64,000 bases of DNA, taken from the NCBI RefSeq assembly GCF_000787855.1, contig NZ_BBPQ01000001.1, forward strand, positions 474,996 through 538,995. The letters run 5' to 3'. This stretch comes from Streptacidiphilus anmyonensis. GTDB taxonomy: Bacteria; Actinomycetota; Actinomycetes; Streptomycetales; Streptomycetaceae. The translations under genes and the position numbers were made by a program. Within the stretch, counting starts at the first letter, position 1; every line of letters begins with the position of its first letter. Positions 24,457-35,160 of this stretch are shown here, one piece after another. Below the pieces are notes generated by a model that ran no database searches, was not told where the DNA came from, and was given only the letters and a program-made list of their open reading frames with translations.

Positions 24457-25785
24457 CTAGTGGTTGGCGGCGATGAGGACGAGCAGGAGCGCGGCGACGA
24501 CGAGCACGAGGATCCATCCGCCGTTCGGGGTGATCGCCGGCTTCTGCCTCGTCACGGTGGGCTTTGCGGACTCCCGGAGGGCCCTGGCGAACGCCGACTC
24601 GGGTTCCTCCTTGCCCGCGGGGGTGACGCCCTGAGGCTGCGGGAGCGGGCGCGGCGACGGAGGCAGCGCGGGCAGTGCACTGCGCGTGGGACGTGGCACG
24701 GCCCGGAGGTACGGCCCGCCGTTCAGCGCCTGGACCAACTGGGCGGCCGACGGCCGCCGCTCGCGGTCCGTGGCGAGCAGCATGTCCAGCAGCACGTCGC
24801 AGACCGCGGGCTGGTTCTGCCACGGGGACGCGGCGACGGTGTGGAAGGCGTGCGCGTCCCGCTGCCCCGTCAGGCACTTGGCGACGAGCAGTCCGATCCG
24901 GTAGCGGTCGGTGTACTCGTCGGCGTCGGTGCCCGGCGGCGTGAGCGGGTCGGCCCAGTTCGGCTGGTGGATGTCGGGCATCTTGTCGGGCTGGCAGCCG
25001 TCCACGTCGATGAGGTAGACGGAACGCCGGTCCGGGCTCCAGAACGCGTTGGAGAACGACCAGTCCGAATAGACCAGCCCCAGGCGCTCCAGGATGGCGG
25101 CGAGCTCGCCCAGTCGGCGGCAGGCGGCCAGTCGGCCGGCGAATCCGGGGCGCGGCAGGCCGACGCCGTGGATCGACTCGTCGGATTTCGCCAGCCAGTC
25201 GATCTCCACGAAGCGGCGCTCGCTGAACGTGCCGCGCCGCAGCTCGGACCGGTACTGGTCGGGCGCGACCGGGATCACGCAGCCGACGGCCGGGTTGCCG
25301 GGCCCGGTGATCCGGGCCGCGGGCCAGCACGTCCCGGCGTACAGGGCCGTACGGTCCGCCTCCGGCAGGGTGTCCGGCGCCGAGATCAGGAGGTCGAGAC
25401 GGCGGGCGTCCTCCCGAGGCAGATCGGGCCGGTAGAGCTTGGCCAGCCAGCCCGGATGGTTCGTCAGCGGCCGCACGGCGACGGCCTGGCCGTTGTGTTC
25501 CGAGATCGGCTCGGCGAACGGTCCGAGATCGCCGAGGCTCACCGTGCGCGGCAGCGTCCAGCCTCTCGGATCGACCGCCGGGCGGCCGCCTCCGGTGCCG
25601 GGGCGGCTGCCTGCGTCGGCGTCCGCGTCCGCGTCCGCGGTGACCGTGCCCGTGCGCGTGCCCGTGCTCGCGCCTGCGCCTGCGCCTGCGTCCGGACCCG
25701 TGCCCTTGTCCGGACCTGCGCCTGCGTCCTTGTCTGCTGTGTCCGCCTCTGAGTCCGCGGTGTCGATGGCAGGGCGCTCCGTCAT
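24457..25785 (-). CDS. membrane-anchored protein kinase (YegI-like)
   Basis: A 442-residue kinase-fold protein. The first 80 residues are disordered Asp/Ala/Gly/Thr repeats. The kinase core (about 85-350) has an ATP-binding Lys in LAKLYRP (about 115), a catalytic loop YSDWSFSNAFW with Asp and Asn but Tyr-Ser in place of His-Arg, and a metal motif DVDG in place of DFG. A Pro-rich stretch precedes a single C-terminal membrane helix (GGWILVLVVAALLLVLIAAN, about 420-440), so the enzyme is tail-anchored facing the cytoplasm. With the PP2C and vWA neighbours it forms a YegI-YegK-YegL or TerY-P type triad. ATG overlaps the phosphatase stop (ATGA). Confidence 0.85.
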   Translation of the reverse strand: MTERPAIDTADSEADTADKDAGAGPDKGTGPDAGAGAGASTGTRTGTVTADADADADAGSRPGTGGGRPAVDPRGWTLPRTVSLGDLGPFAEPISEHNGQAVAVRPLTNHPGWLAKLYRPDLPREDARRLDLLISAPDTLPEADRTALYAGTCWPAARITGPGNPAVGCVIPVAPDQYRSELRRGTFSERRFVEIDWLAKSDESIHGVGLPRPGFAGRLAACRRLGELAAILERLGLVYSDWSFSNAFWSPDRRSVYLIDVDGCQPDKMPDIHQPNWADPLTPPGTDADEYTDRYRIGLLVAKCLTGQRDAHAFHTVAASPWQNQPAVCDVLLDMLLATDRERRPSAAQLVQALNGGPYLRAVPRPTRSALPALPPSPRPLPQPQGVTPAGKEEPESAFARALRESAKPTVTRQKPAITPNGGWILVLVVAALLLVLIAANH

Positions 25786-27050
25786 GCCCGGCCGCCGTTC
25801 CACACCACGACGGCGGTGCGGTCGTCGAGGCACTGCGGCGCGTCGAAGCCGACGTCGGCGGTGAACCGGGTGGCCGGGACCGGTGAGCGCCAGGCGTTCG
25901 CGAAGTACACATTGACCTGGCCCGCCGAGTCCGCCCACGCGTCGCCGATCCCGTCCGTGACCAGGGCGAGGGCAGCGCCGGGGGCCAGCGTGACGTAGTG
26001 GTCCCGGGCCAGCTGCGGCGTGTCCGGCAGCCGCCCGGCGACCTCGTTCGACACCACGGCGGCCGCACGGTCCTTGGCGTCGCCGGCGGACAGCATCCAC
26101 AACGGGCTGCGCGGGTCGAGCCTCCAGGCCGAACTGTCGCCGAGCCACGCGACCCAGGCCTCCGCCACTCCGTCGGCGTCCGGTTCCGCCAGTACCGCGG
26201 TGATCAGCACGGTGGCCACGTGCGAGGTGCTGACGCCGCGTCCGGCCGCGTGTGCGGCGACCGACTCGGCGATCCGCCCGTACAGCTCCTTGACGTCCAG
26301 CCCGCCGAAGCCCACGGACTCGATCTGCTCCCGCAGCAGGGTGACGGCCTGGCTCGAGGCCGTGGTGGCTCCGGCGTCGGACCAGGCCGCGCTGGACAGG
26401 CCGTCGGCCACCGCCACGATCGCGTACCGGCTGTCGCGGCTTCGCCCGATCCGGTAGGAGTCCTGCCGCGGCTCGGCAGGCTGGCCGCAACGGTGACCGG
26501 GCCCGATGACCGAGGCAGCGCGGATGGTGAAGGCGCCGACCGCGGCCTCGTCCGCGGCGATGCCGTTCTGCACCGTGCGTTCCGGCAGCAGCCACGGGTA
26601 GCCCTGAGCCCGGGCGCCGTCGCCGAAGCGGGGCACGCTCAGGTCGGTCGGCCGCTCGCGCAGGAACGGCTGGGGCCTCGCGGCCTGGGCCTGGGCCTGC
26701 ACTTGGGCCTGGGACAGGGCCTGGGCCCGGGACAGGGACGCCGAGGCGGCGGAGGCGGTCGTCGGAACCGCGGCGGTGACGTAGCGGCAGATCGGAGCCG
26801 TACCGTCGGGGCGCGGCTCCTGTGCGAGTCGCTCCCGCTGCCGGGCGAGCGTCCCGGCGGCCTCGGACCCCAGTACGGCGGCCGCGCCGGCGACGCCCAC
26901 GGCCGCGAGCGCGAACACGTCCACCAGCAGGCCGTAGCGCCGATGTTCCGTACCCACCTCGACGAGGGCCCCGACGACGACGGCCGCCAGCAGCACCGCT
27001 CGCACCCACCCCTCCATGAGGCCGCCTCCCCGGCCCTCGTCCCGGCTCAC
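25782..27050 (-). CDS. membrane-anchored PP2C-type protein phosphatase
   Basis: A 422-residue phosphatase. One or two hydrophobic segments lie at residues 12-60, followed by an Ala/Gln-rich linker (QAQVQAQAQAA) and a PP2C domain from about 170. All metal-binding signatures are present: QDSYR, VAVADGLSSA, WLGDSSAW, TDGIGDAW and DDRTAVVVW. It should reverse phosphorylation by the kinase encoded just downstream. The GTG start at 27050 overlaps the stop of the preceding small gene by four bases, and GGAGGAG lies just upstream. Confidence 0.88.
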   Translation of the reverse strand: MSRDEGRGGGLMEGWVRAVLLAAVVVGALVEVGTEHRRYGLLVDVFALAAVGVAGAAAVLGSEAAGTLARQRERLAQEPRPDGTAPICRYVTAAVPTTASAASASLSRAQALSQAQVQAQAQAARPQPFLRERPTDLSVPRFGDGARAQGYPWLLPERTVQNGIAADEAAVGAFTIRAASVIGPGHRCGQPAEPRQDSYRIGRSRDSRYAIVAVADGLSSAAWSDAGATTASSQAVTLLREQIESVGFGGLDVKELYGRIAESVAAHAAGRGVSTSHVATVLITAVLAEPDADGVAEAWVAWLGDSSAWRLDPRSPLWMLSAGDAKDRAAAVVSNEVAGRLPDTPQLARDHYVTLAPGAALALVTDGIGDAWADSAGQVNVYFANAWRSPVPATRFTADVGFDAPQCLDDRTAVVVWNGGRA

Positions 27051-27508
27051 GGCCGCTCCTCCGCATCGCGGGAGTCACGGCCGCGGGAGTCGCGGTCGTG
27101 GGAGTCGCGGTCGCGGGATTTCGGCCCGGAAGCGAAGTGCTGACTGCCGTGCAGCACAGCGAACACTTCTCCTGAATGCGTGGCGGAGTTGACCTGGATC
27201 GCCACACCCGGCTGTTCCGTGGCGCGCAGGGACGCCAGCGCCATGACGTCCTGGGCGAGAGCCGGATTCCGTTCGAGCAGCTGGGCCAGGGCCTCGGTCC
27301 AGTAGTGCAGGACCGAGGCGTCGACCGCTCCCCTCGTGGCGGTCGACGAACGGTCCAGCGCGACGGACAGCTCCTTGCGTCGGCTGCCGCGAGCCTGCGC
27401 GATCACGCCGCTCATCAGCCTCCTGGCCTCCTGCCAGAGATCGGTGCCCATCGCGGAGACCAGCGCGGTGGCGCCGCTGGCGGCCAGCTCGGCGAGTTCC
27501 TCGTTCAT
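27047..27508 (-). CDS. small helical protein with VFAV motif
   Basis: A 153-residue protein of unknown family. Residues 1-95 are helical (LAELAASGATALVSAMGTDL), resembling short regulatory helices found in effector-associated streptomycete proteins. Residues about 103-125 carry the beta-type motif HSGEVFAVLHGSQHF, which recurs in the cyclase-like protein upstream (NGTVFAVHRGDQYI) and the 90-residue protein at 31907 (AAVFAVEHGTMHV). The C-terminus is an Arg/Asp/Ser repeat tail from a 15-bp DNA repeat. Its stop overlaps the phosphatase start. I infer an adaptor or effector recruited through motif-to-motif contact. Confidence 0.65.
   Translation of the reverse strand: MNEELAELAASGATALVSAMGTDLWQEARRLMSGVIAQARGSRRKELSVALDRSSTATRGAVDASVLHYWTEALAQLLERNPALAQDVMALASLRATEQPGVAIQVNSATHSGEVFAVLHGSQHFASGPKSRDRDSHDRDSRGRDSRDAEERP
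27067..27118. repeat. 15-bp tandem repeat encoding Asp-Arg-Asp-Ser tail
   Basis: About three and a half copies of CGCGGGAGTCGCGGT-like units lie at 27067-27081, 27082-27096, 27097-27111 and partly beyond, inside the 3-prime end of the 153-residue gene. They write a charged RDS-repeat tail. Confidence 0.7.
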
Positions 27509-27517
27509 CGGCGCGTA

Positions 27518-28285
27518 TCAACCCCGGTCGTTGTGGCGGATGTACTGGTCGCCCCGGTGGACGGCGAAGACCGTGCCGTTGCCCGTGGCCTGGACGAACT
27601 GCTCCGCACTCCGCGGCCCGGGTTCCGCACCCGTCCCGCCGGAGCCGGAGCCACTCCCGGACTCCCGCCCGGACCCCCGGACGGGGTCGACGCGCGGTCC
27701 GACGGGGCTGCCCGGGTACCAGAGCCAAGCCCGCGCCGCATACTCCTTGACCCGGACATCGGCCTCGGTGAAGGCGTCGGCCTCGAGCCCGTCGTAGCCG
27801 TGCCCGACCGTCTCCTCGTAGAGGTGCTGCGAAAGGATCGCGGCCACCGGGGTGCCGTTCGGCCCGGCCATCGCCGCCTGCCGCAGCGGTGCCGAGTCGA
27901 GCAGCCGGGCCAGCGCCTCGAAGGGCGCGCCGGAGACGGCTCCCCCGGGGTCGAGCCTGATCTCCCCCGCGTGCACCGCGACCCGCACCCGGAGCCGGGT
28001 GTCCGGGCCAGCGTGCCGGTTGTGCTCGCGGATCCGCGAACTCAGCTCCGGCAGCAGCGGGACCAGCAGTCCGGCCTTGGGCAACGACGCCGGCGCGACG
28101 AGCTGGCAGCCGTCGCCGGTGTCGACGTACGCGAAGTCCCGTGCGTCCAGACGCGCGGTGTCCAGGGCACCCGTCAGCGCGGCCCGCAGAACCCTGCGGA
28201 TCTCCTGGAGTCGCTGCTCGCCGCGGCCCGCGGAACCCGCGATGTCGCACGCCAGCAGGGCTCGGTATTCGTACCTCGGATTCAC
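27518..28285 (-). CDS. nucleotide cyclase-like protein with C-terminal VFAV motif
   Basis: A 255-residue protein with a class III cyclase-like core (about residues 5-175). Both metal Asp positions are kept, in LLACDIAGS and YVDTGDGCQLV, as is the VAVHAGEI strand. The usual Asn of the Asn/Arg transition-state pair is not evident in FEALARLLDS, so activity is uncertain. A Gly/Ser linker leads to the C-terminal motif NGTVFAVHRGDQYI. First gene of the operon with PP2C, kinase and vWA, divergent from a Crp/Fnr-type gene, suggesting a nucleotide signal or a nucleotide-sensing scaffold. Start chosen at GTG 28285 with AGGAGGG upstream; an ATG at 28348 would add 21 residues. Confidence 0.68.
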   Translation of the reverse strand: MNPRYEYRALLACDIAGSAGRGEQRLQEIRRVLRAALTGALDTARLDARDFAYVDTGDGCQLVAPASLPKAGLLVPLLPELSSRIREHNRHAGPDTRLRVRVAVHAGEIRLDPGGAVSGAPFEALARLLDSAPLRQAAMAGPNGTPVAAILSQHLYEETVGHGYDGLEADAFTEADVRVKEYAARAWLWYPGSPVGPRVDPVRGSGRESGSGSGSGGTGAEPGPRSAEQFVQATGNGTVFAVHRGDQYIRHNDRG

Positions 28286-28354
28286 AATCCCTCCTGCGAT
28301 CACGACGGGGACCGGCTGTTCGAAGATCCGTGCCGCCTGCCCTGACATCCGTTG

Positions 28355-28373
28355 CCGTCACGATGATTGACGG
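28355..28373. promoter_or_regulatory. dyad in divergent promoter of cyclase-like and Crp/Fnr genes
   Basis: CCGTCA and TGACGG flank a 7-base centre, forming a perfect 6-bp inverted repeat. It lies 70-88 bp upstream of the cyclase-like start and about 85-103 bp before the Crp/Fnr ATG. The TGAC half-site and spacing fit a Crp/Fnr-family dimer, so autoregulation is plausible; this is inference. Confidence 0.45.
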
Positions 28374-28457
28374 GATCGTAGGGGAGGGGTCCTCGGGTAG
28401 AACGGCTACTAATACGGCTTGTGCGGCTTCGGCCGAACGGGAAGAGAGGTGTGGCCG

Positions 28458-29264
28458 ATGAGCAGGACACGGGTGCGCGGGGCCTCGGCCTACTGGCCGC
28501 CGGCCGGACTGCTCGGGCGGGTCGACGAGGCCGACCGCGCGATCCTGCTGGGGCTCGGCCACGGCGTGGTCTACCCGGCCGGTCAGATCACCATCCGCGA
28601 GGCCGACACCTCGGACTTCGCGCTGCTCCTGGTCGGCGGCACGGTCAAGGTGACCGCGCACGCGCAGGACGGCCGCGAGGCGCTGCTGGCCGTGCGGATG
28701 GCCGGCGACCTGGTCGGGGAGCTCGCCGGGATCGACGGCCAGCCGCGCATCGGCACCGTGACCGCCTGCGGCCGGGTGCTGGCCCGGTACATCCTCCGGT
28801 CCGAACTGCTGGAGTGCACCAAGCAGCACCCGGCGATAGGGCTCGCGCTCAACGCCAGCGTGGTGGCCAAGCTGCGCACGGCCACCGGCCGGATCGTCGA
28901 CTTCACCGGCTGCGACGTACTCGGGCGGCTGGCCAGGATCCTGCACCACCTGGCCGTCACCTACGGGCGGCCCGGCCGCAACGAGGCCCAACTGCCGCTG
29001 TCACAGCCTGAGATGGCGACCCTGGTCGGCGCGGCGGAGTCCTCGGTCCACAAGGCGCTCCGGGCGCTGCGCGCGTCGGGCGCGGTCGTGACCGGCTACC
29101 GCAGGATCACGATCCTCGACCTGGACCACCTCGCCCGGATCGCGGCCGCGGCCGGGCCGGCGGAGGGCACGGCGTCCGAGCCGCCGGTGCACGCGGTGGC
29201 CCGGCCGCACGCTGGCATCGGGGCCGGGCCCGCCCGATCACCGGCGATCTCGCCGAACACGTAA
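28458..29264 (+). CDS. Crp/Fnr-family transcriptional regulator
   Basis: A 268-residue regulator. A cyclic-nucleotide-binding-type beta barrel (about residues 10-125, GDLVGELAG as the phosphate-binding-like cassette) is followed by the long dimerisation helix and a winged HTH (about 175-225, LSQPEMATLVGAAESSVHKA). A disordered 40-residue tail ends the protein. It diverges from the cyclase-like gene and precedes the STAND ATPase gene, so it is the likely switch for both transcripts. The ATG at 28458 has a GAGAGG site. Whether it binds a nucleotide made by its neighbour cannot be read from sequence. Confidence 0.88.
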   Translation: MSRTRVRGASAYWPPAGLLGRVDEADRAILLGLGHGVVYPAGQITIREADTSDFALLLVGGTVKVTAHAQDGREALLAVRMAGDLVGELAGIDGQPRIGTVTACGRVLARYILRSELLECTKQHPAIGLALNASVVAKLRTATGRIVDFTGCDVLGRLARILHHLAVTYGRPGRNEAQLPLSQPEMATLVGAAESSVHKALRALRASGAVVTGYRRITILDLDHLARIAAAAGPAEGTASEPPVHAVARPHAGIGAGPARSPAISPNT

Positions 29265-29345
29265 AAGAGCCGGGTTCGCACGACGGGTCGGCGTCAGCAT
29301 GACCGAGTGCAGGGACCCGAGCGCTGGAGAGAACGGGGGAAGCAC

Positions 29346-31850
<2,505 letters not shown>

Positions 31851-31860
31851 CCCTCCCTGT

Positions 31861-31892
31861 GAACGACGGAACGACGGAACGACCGAACGACC
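31861..31892. repeat. 8-bp tandem repeat (4 copies) in leader of small gene
   Basis: GAACGACG twice then GAACGACC twice sit between the STAND stop and the ribosome site of the small gene. Such a simple repeat can vary in copy number and alter spacing or mRNA structure. Confidence 0.75.
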
Positions 31893-31906
31893 GAGAAAGG
31901 TCCGCC

Positions 31907-32179
31907 ATGCCCACCGAACCCACATCCGGGGACATCCACGCCGGGGACGTCTCCGGCACCCTCGTCGTCGGCGACAACAACCACGTGACGAACACGACGC
32001 ACGGTCCTGAACGGGGGCAGCCGCTGCCGGGTCAACGGAACACCGCGCAGGACCAGGCAGCCGTCTTCGCCGTCGAGCACGGCACCATGCACGTCACCTA
32101 CAACGCCGCCGGACCCGAGCCCGAGCCCGCGCCCGAGCCCGCGCCCGAGCCCCAGCCCCAGCCCCGGCCGGACCGCTGA
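31907..32179 (+). CDS. 90-residue protein carrying both cluster motifs
   Basis: The N-terminal motif (residues 7-29, DVSGTLVVGDNNHVTN) is nearly identical in pattern to the N-terminus of the STAND protein encoded 56 bp upstream. The second motif (residues 51-65, AAVFAVEHGTMHV) matches the VFAV motif of the cyclase-like and 153-residue proteins of the divergent operon. The C-terminus is a Pro/Glu repeat tail. There is no enzymatic domain. Carrying both motif types, it looks like an adaptor joining the STAND sensor to the other proteins, as inference. GAAAGG precedes the ATG. Confidence 0.7.
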   Translation: MPTEPTSGDIHAGDVSGTLVVGDNNHVTNTTHGPERGQPLPGQRNTAQDQAAVFAVEHGTMHVTYNAAGPEPEPAPEPAPEPQPQPRPDR

Positions 32180-32187
32180 GAAACGCC

Positions 32188-32220
32188 GCGTGCCCCGGCC
32201 GACGATCGACCGGGGCACGC
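32188..32220. terminator. bidirectional hairpin between convergent genes
   Basis: GCGTGCCCCGG (32188-32198) and CCGGGGCACGC (32210-32220) pair over 11 bp around an 11-base loop, 8 bases after the 90-residue gene and 15 before the end of the opposing FHA gene. Confidence 0.75.
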
Positions 32221-32234
32221 GCTCTGCCGGACGC

Positions 32235-33029
32235 TCAGTCCTTCTCCGAGAGCAGTTCCAGGTCCTGGGCGCTCAGCGTCGCCGTCTTCAGCAGTTCCCG
32301 GATCAGATTGACGCTGAGCGTCGATCCGACCGGCTCACCGACCTCGTCCCGCAGCAGCCCGCGCACGCCGCGCCGGTGCAGCCGTTCACGCACGTCCTCG
32401 ACCGTGTTGGCCACCGACTTGTAGGTCCAGGACTTGGTCGCGTACGGCGAGGTGTTGACCAGTCGAGCCGTGTCCTCCCAGGGCAGCGGGAGCGGGAAGG
32501 CGTCGTGGCCCTCCAGGTAGCGCCGGGCGAGTGCGGTGAGCACCAGCCGCTCCTGCGGGGAGAGCTCGTAGATCGTCTCAGGGTCCACGGTCTCCGCACT
32601 GCTGGTGGAGCGGGGATGCCGGTCGTCCTCGTCCACGACGCGGACCTCCACCAGGTGGGAACGCTGCTTGGACGAGTTGATCACCAACGGGGTGTACCCG
32701 GACTCGATGATCCGCTTGTGGCCCGTCAGCATCAGCACCCCGTCCGGCAGTTCGATTGGCAGGTTGCCGGTGTTGACCAGCCACCAGTCGCCGTCCGTGC
32801 CGGTGCAGGTGAACACGCCGTGCCGGCGGCTGACAGTCGGGTCGTCGACGCCGACGGGTACGTGCACGTCCTCCCGGTCACGCCCGAACAGCAGCGTGTA
32901 GCGGCGCGGCGGGACCGCGTACCCGCCTTCGGGGCCCAATACGAAGATCGTCCCCGGCGGCGCCGGGGGCACCCGGCCGGACGGACTGCCCGGCGGCAGC
33001 ACCTGGGGTGGGAAGTTTCCGTACGCCAT
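32235..33029 (-). CDS. FHA-domain protein
   Basis: A 264-residue protein. A Pro-rich N-terminus is followed by an FHA domain (about residues 25-110) with the phosphopeptide-binding signature LLFGRDREDVHVPV, then TVSRRHG. A C-terminal helical domain (about 140-264) resembles a winged helix. FHA domains bind phospho-threonine, so it is a natural reader of the Ser/Thr kinase encoded divergently 204 bp away. GGAGG lies eight bases before the ATG. Together with that kinase and the SEDS gene it resembles a reduced copy of the pknA/pknB-rodA-fha locus. Confidence 0.88.
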   Translation of the reverse strand: MAYGNFPPQVLPPGSPSGRVPPAPPGTIFVLGPEGGYAVPPRRYTLLFGRDREDVHVPVGVDDPTVSRRHGVFTCTGTDGDWWLVNTGNLPIELPDGVLMLTGHKRIIESGYTPLVINSSKQRSHLVEVRVVDEDDRHPRSTSSAETVDPETIYELSPQERLVLTALARRYLEGHDAFPLPLPWEDTARLVNTSPYATKSWTYKSVANTVEDVRERLHRRGVRGLLRDEVGEPVGSTLSVNLIRELLKTATLSAQDLELLSEKD

Positions 33030-33169
33030 TTCGCTTACCTCCGGCTCGGCTCGCGCCAGTGTAGGAGCGCGGCCCGAGGACCGGTCCTCCCCGCGGCAGG
33101 CGGCGCGCCGACCGCCGCAGACGTGCGGGACGGACGCCCCGGCACGTGTCCGCCCACGGCCAACTCGTA

Positions 33170-33198
33170 TTGATCAGGCTGGATTTGCTCGATAGCCT
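33170..33198 (+). promoter_or_regulatory. sigma-70 type promoter of Ser/Thr kinase gene
   Basis: TTGATC (33170-33175) and TAGCCT (33193-33198) are 17 bp apart, ending 35 bases before the kinase ATG, in the divergent region shared with the FHA gene. Confidence 0.5.
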
Positions 33199-33233
33199 GC
33201 CCGCCGTGAGCGCGAGCAGGCGGGGAACTGCCG

Positions 33234-34937
33234 ATGATCGATAGCACGATCGCCGAACCACTCGGCCCGGACGATCCGCAGGAGATCGGCAGCTTCACCG
33301 TCATCGGCCTGCTCGGCACCGGCGGTATGGGCGAGGTCTACCTGGGGGCGTCGGACAAGGGCTACGCCGCCGTCAAACGCGTCCGGCCCCGGCTGGTCTC
33401 CAGCGAGCGCTTCGAACGCGAGGTCGGCATCCTCTACCGGGTGCCGGTCGGGGTCGCGCCGCGGGTGCTCGCGAGCGACAGCACCACCGAACGCCCTTGG
33501 TTCGCCGCCGAGTACGTCCCCGGACTCACCGTGGACGAGGCGATCAGGTTGCGCGGCCCCCTGCCCGCCGAGGCCCTGTGGCTGCTCCTGGCCGAGACGG
33601 CCGGACAGCTGCGGGCCGTGCACGCGTCCGGGATCGTGCACCGCGACATCAAGCCCGGCAACGTCATGCTGGTGCGCGACGGCGTGAAGCTGATCGACTT
33701 CGGCATCGCGCGCGCCGCGGACCAGGCCAGGCTCACCCGGAGCGGCGGCAGCTACGGAACGCAGGGATTCTCCGCGCCGGAACAGCAGGCCGGGGCCGAC
33801 GACGTGGCCGCGCCCGCGGACGTCTACGCGCTCGGGGCGCTTCTGCTCTACGCGGCCTCGGGCCGCACGCCGGGCGTCGTCCCCGATGTCGAGCCGCTGC
33901 GCGCCGTGGACGCCGACCTCGCCACGGTCGTCGCGTCCTGCCTCGCGACCGGCCCACGATCCCGCCCCGACGTCGGCGCGGTGGAGGAGACGGCCCGCGC
34001 CCACCTGCCCGTCCCGTCGCCGTCCGATCCGCCCCGCCCATCCGGTCCGCCCCGTCCAGTCGACCTGTCCTGGCCGCCCGAGGTGATGTCACGCATCACC
34101 TCCCGACGCGCCTTCGCCGCGACGCCTGTCGGCAAGCTGGAGACCGTCCCTCCGCCGAGCCTCGATGCTGACCCGAAGCCCGCTGCCGCGTCGACGCCCG
34201 CGTCTCCCGCGTCTCCCCCGTCTCCCGCATCACCTCACCGCCCGCGCAGGCGCACCCTCCTGCTCGTGCTCCCGACGGCCACGGTGATCGCCCTCGGCGC
34301 CGTGGCGGCGTTCACCCTCATACCGCCCGCGTCCCCGCAGCACGGCACCGGGCAGTCGTCCGGCACCGCTTCGGTCACCGTCGCCCCGGTGGCCGGGACG
34401 ACGCCGACCTCCTCCACGCGCCCGAGCTCTTCGGCCTCGTCCAGCGCCAAGTCCCCCACCGCGACGTCCGTACCAGGCCAGGGCCTCCCGGCCGGCACCC
34501 CGCCGCCCGGTGCGTCCCGCACAAGTCCGGCCGCTTCCACCACTGCCACCACGCCCTCGGCGCCCGCTCCCTCCGTCACCGCGTCCTCGATCGGCGGCAT
34601 CAGCGGCAACAACGACTCGACGCAGGTCAAGGGCTCCGAGGCGGACACCAGTTGGCTCGGCAACGACGCCGCCTGCTCCGCCTGGCTGGACGACAACGGC
34701 TCCGGCCGGCTCGCGGGCGTCCTCAACACCTCCCTGAACCAGGTCTGCGACGCCGAGCTCTACCGCAGCGACGGCATCGCCTTCACCTTCCAGGCCTCCT
34801 GGGGTGCGGCGAAGACGAACTTCATCCCGGTCGCCGGCGACACCATGTGGATCTGCGTCTGGAACACGAGCAACCGTTCCGGCGAGCAGTGCTCCGCCCG
34901 CTTCACCATGAACGGCACCACCCCGGTCGAACGCTGA
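33234..34937 (+). CDS. transmembrane Ser/Thr protein kinase
   Basis: A 567-residue Hanks-type kinase. The catalytic domain (about 18-260) is complete: Gly loop LLGTGGMGEVYLG, Lys in AAVKRV, HRDIKPGN, DFG in LIDFGIA, and the SAPEQ activation segment. A Pro/Ser-rich juxtamembrane region, one membrane helix (about 341-363) and an outside Thr/Ser/Pro linker follow. A C-terminal domain of about 100 residues (NDAACSAWLDDNGSG onward) with cysteines may sense an external ligand; there are no PASTA repeats. The neighbouring FHA protein and SEDS glycosyltransferase suggest control of cell-wall synthesis at a special site. Confidence 0.92.
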   Translation: MIDSTIAEPLGPDDPQEIGSFTVIGLLGTGGMGEVYLGASDKGYAAVKRVRPRLVSSERFEREVGILYRVPVGVAPRVLASDSTTERPWFAAEYVPGLTVDEAIRLRGPLPAEALWLLLAETAGQLRAVHASGIVHRDIKPGNVMLVRDGVKLIDFGIARAADQARLTRSGGSYGTQGFSAPEQQAGADDVAAPADVYALGALLLYAASGRTPGVVPDVEPLRAVDADLATVVASCLATGPRSRPDVGAVEETARAHLPVPSPSDPPRPSGPPRPVDLSWPPEVMSRITSRRAFAATPVGKLETVPPPSLDADPKPAAASTPASPASPPSPASPHRPRRRTLLLVLPTATVIALGAVAAFTLIPPASPQHGTGQSSGTASVTVAPVAGTTPTSSTRPSSSASSSAKSPTATSVPGQGLPAGTPPPGASRTSPAASTTATTPSAPAPSVTASSIGGISGNNDSTQVKGSEADTSWLGNDAACSAWLDDNGSGRLAGVLNTSLNQVCDAELYRSDGIAFTFQASWGAAKTNFIPVAGDTMWICVWNTSNRSGEQCSARFTMNGTTPVER

Positions 34938-35160
34938 CACCACGCGGGAGCGCCGGGCCCACCCGGCGTCCCCGCCGTCCACGGCTCCAGGAGCCGCCAG
35001 TTCTCGATCCTGCCGCGGACGCCGCCCTCGAGGTGGCCCGCGGACCTTCCGCTTCGCCCGCCGACCGATCAGCGCCGGGCAACTCCCGGCAACTGCCGGG
35101 CGGCCGCGCCACGTCAAGGACTAGGACGAGGACGAACGGGATACGGGGGAACGGGGAACG

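Noticed and set aside
24457-27207. A 916-codon minus-strand frame that could read as a PP2C-region/kinase fusion
   Set aside because: Only the part from 25785 down looks like protein. The upstream part is the wrong frame of the PP2C gene, which has a complete PP2C signature set in another frame.
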